Assembly (NCBI GenBank): GCA_910589415.1 | Contig: OU342631.1 | Coordinates: 16,306,001-16,370,000 of the forward strand | DNA length: 64,000 nt | From: Malachius bipustulatus | Taxonomy: Eukaryota; Arthropoda; Insecta; Coleoptera; Melyridae | Direction: 5' to 3' | Shown here: piece after piece, positions 60,612-64,000 of the stretch | How positions within the stretch are numbered: the first letter of the stretch is position 1 | How the letters are laid out: the number at the start of each line of letters is the position of its first letter | The notes under the pieces: generated by a model | Database searches by the model: none | What the model was told of the DNA's origin: nothing | The model's input: only the letters and a program-made list of their open reading frames with translations | Program-made: the position numbers and the translations under genes

Positions 60612-61583
60612 GTAAGTCGCGTTCTTGTTTTTTTTTTCATTGGAGACGGTCGGTAAAACTCATTGGCAGCCTCTGTCGTAAGTTCAAGCCGCGACTTCAA
60701 AGTTCGCAGTCCGTCTAGCGCCTATAAGTAGTCATTGGCAAACGCTTGCCTAGCAAGTCAACATTGACCTACCATTAAAGGATCACACTGACTTGCCAAA
60801 GAGGTAGTGTCAGTACTAACGTGTATCTGCATAACGGTAACGCAAAATTCTTCTAATTTCGGAGTAAATAATTATTATGTCACAATAATAATTGGTAAAA
60901 TATCCCTTTTAAAAAAATAACATTTAGGAAAGTAGCAATTTACCAATTTCAAGCTGTCTAGATTATTCTGTTTCGATGTCCATTCCTTTGTTCAACTGAC
61001 TAATTGTCCTATTCACTCCCGTCTCGGTTACTTTTATATCTGCTTTGTCTTTGATGTTCCTGACACGAACTACTTCATAGAATTTCCGACAATAGATCAA
61101 TAGTTATATTTCTTTATTACAAAATAAATGAGACTTTATAATTATTATTGTCCACGCTTTCGAGGCTTCATTTATTCATAATAGAATAATCAATCGATTT
61201 TATGAAAAATTTAACAGTTTTTATTAACTGTTACTTGACATCTTTCTCGTTTTTGAGACATCAGGGAAATCATAAGCAAAATGGAAATGCATGGTAAATA
61301 TTTTCTCCCCTAATTGCTTTAGAAAAAAATTTGGAAAAGCTGCTTTCTGGTTCTATTTTTGGATGTAGGTCTGTTACACCGTTTTCAAGAAAATCAAGAA
61401 GAAGTTTTCAATTTTATGACTTACGACGTCATTTTAATTATTGCCGCGACTAGATTTATCTAACAGATAAAAATGACGAAACTTAAATAGGCTTTTTTCA
61501 ATCTTGACAAATAAACGATAAATTTATTGTTTTTCTCTAAAACATTCAGGGAAGATATTTACTAAAGTTCCATTTTGCATATA

Positions 61584-62329
61584 CCGTGTGTCCCCGGATA
61601 GGTGAAACGACTCTTATAAAAGACAAAAAATTTTTGATTTCAATTTTAATTTTTTGAGGTTCAGCTCTGCTTGGTTAAAGAGTAATTTCTAACAAAATTT
61701 TAGTTTTGAAAAATCAAGCATGCCTTGGAAATTAAAAAAAAAACATTTTTTCTGTGGAGTAAAGTGCCTTTTATGTGGCAAATACGAAAAAATATTATTT
61801 GAAAAAGTTGTTCAGAATCAACATTTAGGTCCGTATACCAAATTTCAAAATCATAGGCCAACTTTGATCTTTTACATTTACTTTTATGTTTATTTCACAA
61901 ATCAAAGAATTTCATTTGTAACAAAGACTGATATTGACAGATTGCTATTGCTATGGATACAAAATTTGATTTTTCCATGACAGTCTTTGTCACAAAATGA
62001 ATTTCTTTGATTTGTGAAATAAAACATAAAAATAAATGTAAAAAATAAAAGTTGACCTATGATTTTGAAATTTGGTATAAGGACCTAAATGTTGATTCTG
62101 AACAACTTTTTCAAATAACATTTTGTCGTATTTGCCACATAAAAGGCACTTTACTCAACAGAAAAACCGGTTTCTTGGAAATTTCCAAAGTATGCTTGAT
62201 TTTCGAAAACTAAAATTTTGCTAGAAATTACTCTTTAACCAAGCAGGGCTGAACCCCAAAAAATTAAAATTAAAATCAAAAAATGTTTGTCTTTTATAAG
62301 AGTCGTTTCACCTATCCGGGGACACACGG
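61584..62329. mobile_element. Foldback element I
   Basis: The tips CCGTGTGTCCCCGGATAGG and CCTATCCGGGGACACACGG have TA outside (61582-61583, 62330-62331). The arms of about 350 bp are close inverted copies with a very short centre near 61950. A related single arm lies at 22772-22925. No coding capacity. Confidence 0.88.
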
Positions 62330-63717
62330 TATGTGATTCCCCTTATTTGTTTCAAAATCAAATTAACAACCTGTAAATATTTCTTAACATCTCCAATAAG
62401 CAGATGCCTACTAGAGACAATATTGGGGACCCCATCGAACTCCACAGAGTTCAAGAGACATTAAGACTTTAGCTACAACTACACGAGAATCGGCGCAGTG
62501 AAAACGAGCTGAAATAAATATCAATGTTGTTACCATCTACAAACTGCTCATCTTTATGATCTTTGTACCCTACGTTAATGAATTTTTAAAAATCCTAGTA
62601 CTTCCCCGAGTTACTAGAAAAACGAATTAAGCGATTCATTAATGGCACTAATGGCAGTTAAAATCACTATCCTGCGTTTATTTGTGTGGAAAAGTATTAT
62701 GTATAATAATTTTAGGCCATGCATGTCAGTGAATGTGACAGAGGTAACCAGAAAACATTTCTTAGTACTCCTCCTTTTTTATGTTTTCCTTTTAATGACG
62801 CAATAACACTAATTAATATATGGGGCCTATGGTGCCATTCACTGCAGGATTAATAGTACCTACCCAGATATGGAAAACTTATCTGGAATATTTCCCATGT
62901 AACGGATATGCATATCCACGGAAAACTCGCTGTAAGGCTAAATTCAGAGCCACCGAGCGCTGAAATATGTCACAGGTGGTTCATATTAAAAACAAAAATA
63001 CCTGAGTTTTATGGGCTAAAAAAACGTTTTTTCTATACATGCTCGGTTTGTACCAATACGCAACTCTGATAAGTTGATGCGTATGTTAAGCACCACACTT
63101 GGTCAGTTTTTAATCTTTGGCTGAATGTAAGATCATGTAAGATAACCGGACTCAGTGGCGGTTTGTAGGAAAATGGCGCGCTGTTTGAAAGTGCTTCTAT
63201 GAACGCCCCACCGCCGCGAAATTTCAATCTATAAAAAAAATTATGGGGAAAACAAATACAAACGAACGTGTCACAAACATGTGACACTTTTATAATTATT
63301 GTTTCAAAAATGGAGTAGAGGTGTAGTTACCATATTTATAATACTTCTATTGCTATAATATTGCTAGCGCCCGTGAGTGGAAGTGTCACGGTCTGAGTGG
63401 AACAGCATTATATTATATTGACAGCAAACGGAAACGACTACTTCTATCTAATTTTATTTGTGTACTCGACCCGTTGTGCGCAAGCGTCACGAGTCTGGTG
63501 GTCGAATCTGATGTGTGCTTGTAGGCGTGTCAAATTCTCGGATATGCGCGTAGGACTCGAAGTACATTCGACTAGAGAAAGTGAGAAAGACAGAAAGATA
63601 TGTCGACACCGTGATGATCCCTCCATCTCTAGATCCCTACTACTATATAGCAATATAGTAGTATTAAATATATGTGTATAATAATTGATACCAGATAGTC
63701 GTGACTCGACTAGTTAG
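62330..63717. other. Gene-free stretch
   Basis: No gene or mobile element is recognised. Short open frames on both strands at 63397-63681 overlap each other and lack domains. Confidence 0.4.
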
Positions 63718-63913
63718 ACAAAGAGCAGTGGTTATTGGGTGCTGAGTCAATAAAAAGGCCAAAGTTACATCAACTGTGTATTTCTATGTTGCAAGCTTTC
63801 GGAGCCTGATGAAGGGGGGCAGTTTCCTCCGAAAGCTTGCAACATAGAAATACACAGTTGATGTAACTTTGGCCTTTTTATTGACTCAGCACCCAATAAC
63901 CACTGCTCTTTGT
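63718..63913. repeat. Perfect 87-bp palindrome with 22-base loop
   Basis: The arms 63718-63804 and 63827-63913 are exact reverse complements by eye over all 87 bases. The loop starts CCTGATGAAGG. The CTGATGA in the loop followed by CCTCCGAAAGC in the right arm resembles the motif at the ends of Penelope-like elements. It could be two inverted element ends joined head to head. Perfect arms imply recent origin or ongoing correction. Confidence 0.85.
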
Positions 63914-64000
63914 ATATGTGTATATGTATATAGTTGAGAAAAAAGATGAAGTTTGTATTCGGAAAATTCATTGTTATTTATTGCAGGTGACATCAGGTGA

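Larger units (their letters stand above)
58430..61583. other. Intronic or intergenic DNA with diverged tandem repeats
   Basis: No gene is confirmed. About four diverged units occur at 58998-59520 (listed separately). Related words (TTTTCAATTTATGACGTCAT, CGTGACGTCA near 58545-58595; TTTTCAATTTTATGAC, ACGTCATTTTAATTATTG near 61408-61445) suggest a dispersed repeat. A tiny exon candidate lies at 60594. Confidence 0.4.

Noticed and set aside
63775..63845. Hammerhead ribozyme at the centre of the 87-bp palindrome
   Set aside because: CTGATGA and GAAA core words are present, but no stem I with a GUC-like cleavage site can be arranged. The apparent pairing comes from the palindrome itself.
63977..64000. 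Second exon of the 56.2-kb gene starting at the acceptor TTATTGCAG near the window end
   Set aside because: The acceptor looks good, but in the phase set by the first exon the sequence hits a TGA after four codons. The exon may belong to another frame or be chance.
1..64000. CRISPR arrays, bacterial operons, integrated viral genes
   Set aside because: No regular spaced direct repeats, no bacterial-type gene clusters and no viral polymerase, capsid or reverse transcriptase frames were seen; the window is eukaryotic.

Overview
The window is insect nuclear DNA. The genes are spliced with short GT-AG introns, the sequence is AT-rich, and the gene set is animal: a Reeler-domain defence protein, a thioester protein of the alpha-2-macroglobulin family, a GPI-transamidase subunit, an axonemal EFHC1-type protein, a cytosolic alanyl-tRNA synthetase and a mitochondrial Obg GTPase. 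Nothing seen fixes the order; a beetle or similar holometabolous insect is a guess. Exon models were built by hand from splice signals and protein homology. Every complete multi-exon model closes in frame, which supports the junctions.

Layout. 1-7.6 kb is repeat-rich and holds two large foldback elements. 7.6-9.7 kb holds a Reeler gene (+) and a two-MYND, MSS51-like gene (-), tail to tail. 12.1-14.2 kb holds RNA polymerase subunit RPB6 (+) and complex I assembly factor NDUFAF3 (-), tail to tail with 3' ends that nearly abut. 15.0-17.3 kb is an unrecognised disordered protein of 598 aa (+). 18.2-20.0 kb is PIG-T (+). 23.1-32.6 kb is a 17-exon thioester protein with a C-terminal GPI signal (-). 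35.6-38.0 kb is a CWC25-like splicing factor (+). 38.4-41.2 kb is an EFHC1-like triple-DM10 protein (-). 42.4-43.7 kb is MTG2/GTPBP5 (+) and 44.0-47.2 kb is AlaRS (-). From 48 kb to the end there is almost only transposon-derived DNA, apart from one first coding exon at 56.2 kb whose gene continues beyond the window.

The genes are unrelated housekeeping, mitochondrial, ciliary and immune loci; no operon or shared pathway is implied. Two mitochondrial proteins (NDUFAF3, MTG2) and one possible one (the MSS51-like protein) occur. PIG-T and a predicted GPI-anchored protein sit next to each other, probably by chance.

The most unusual content is a dense set of TA-flanked long-inverted-repeat (foldback) elements, about 14 in 64 kb and close to a fifth of the sequence. 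Most families end in CAGGGTG-like tips. Several carry a second, inward copy of the tip about 110-125 bp inside the first, resembling the IR/DR layout of some Tc1/mariner transposons. Three others share a core arm but carry different outer arms. There are also two very clean palindromes with Penelope-like CTGANGA motifs.
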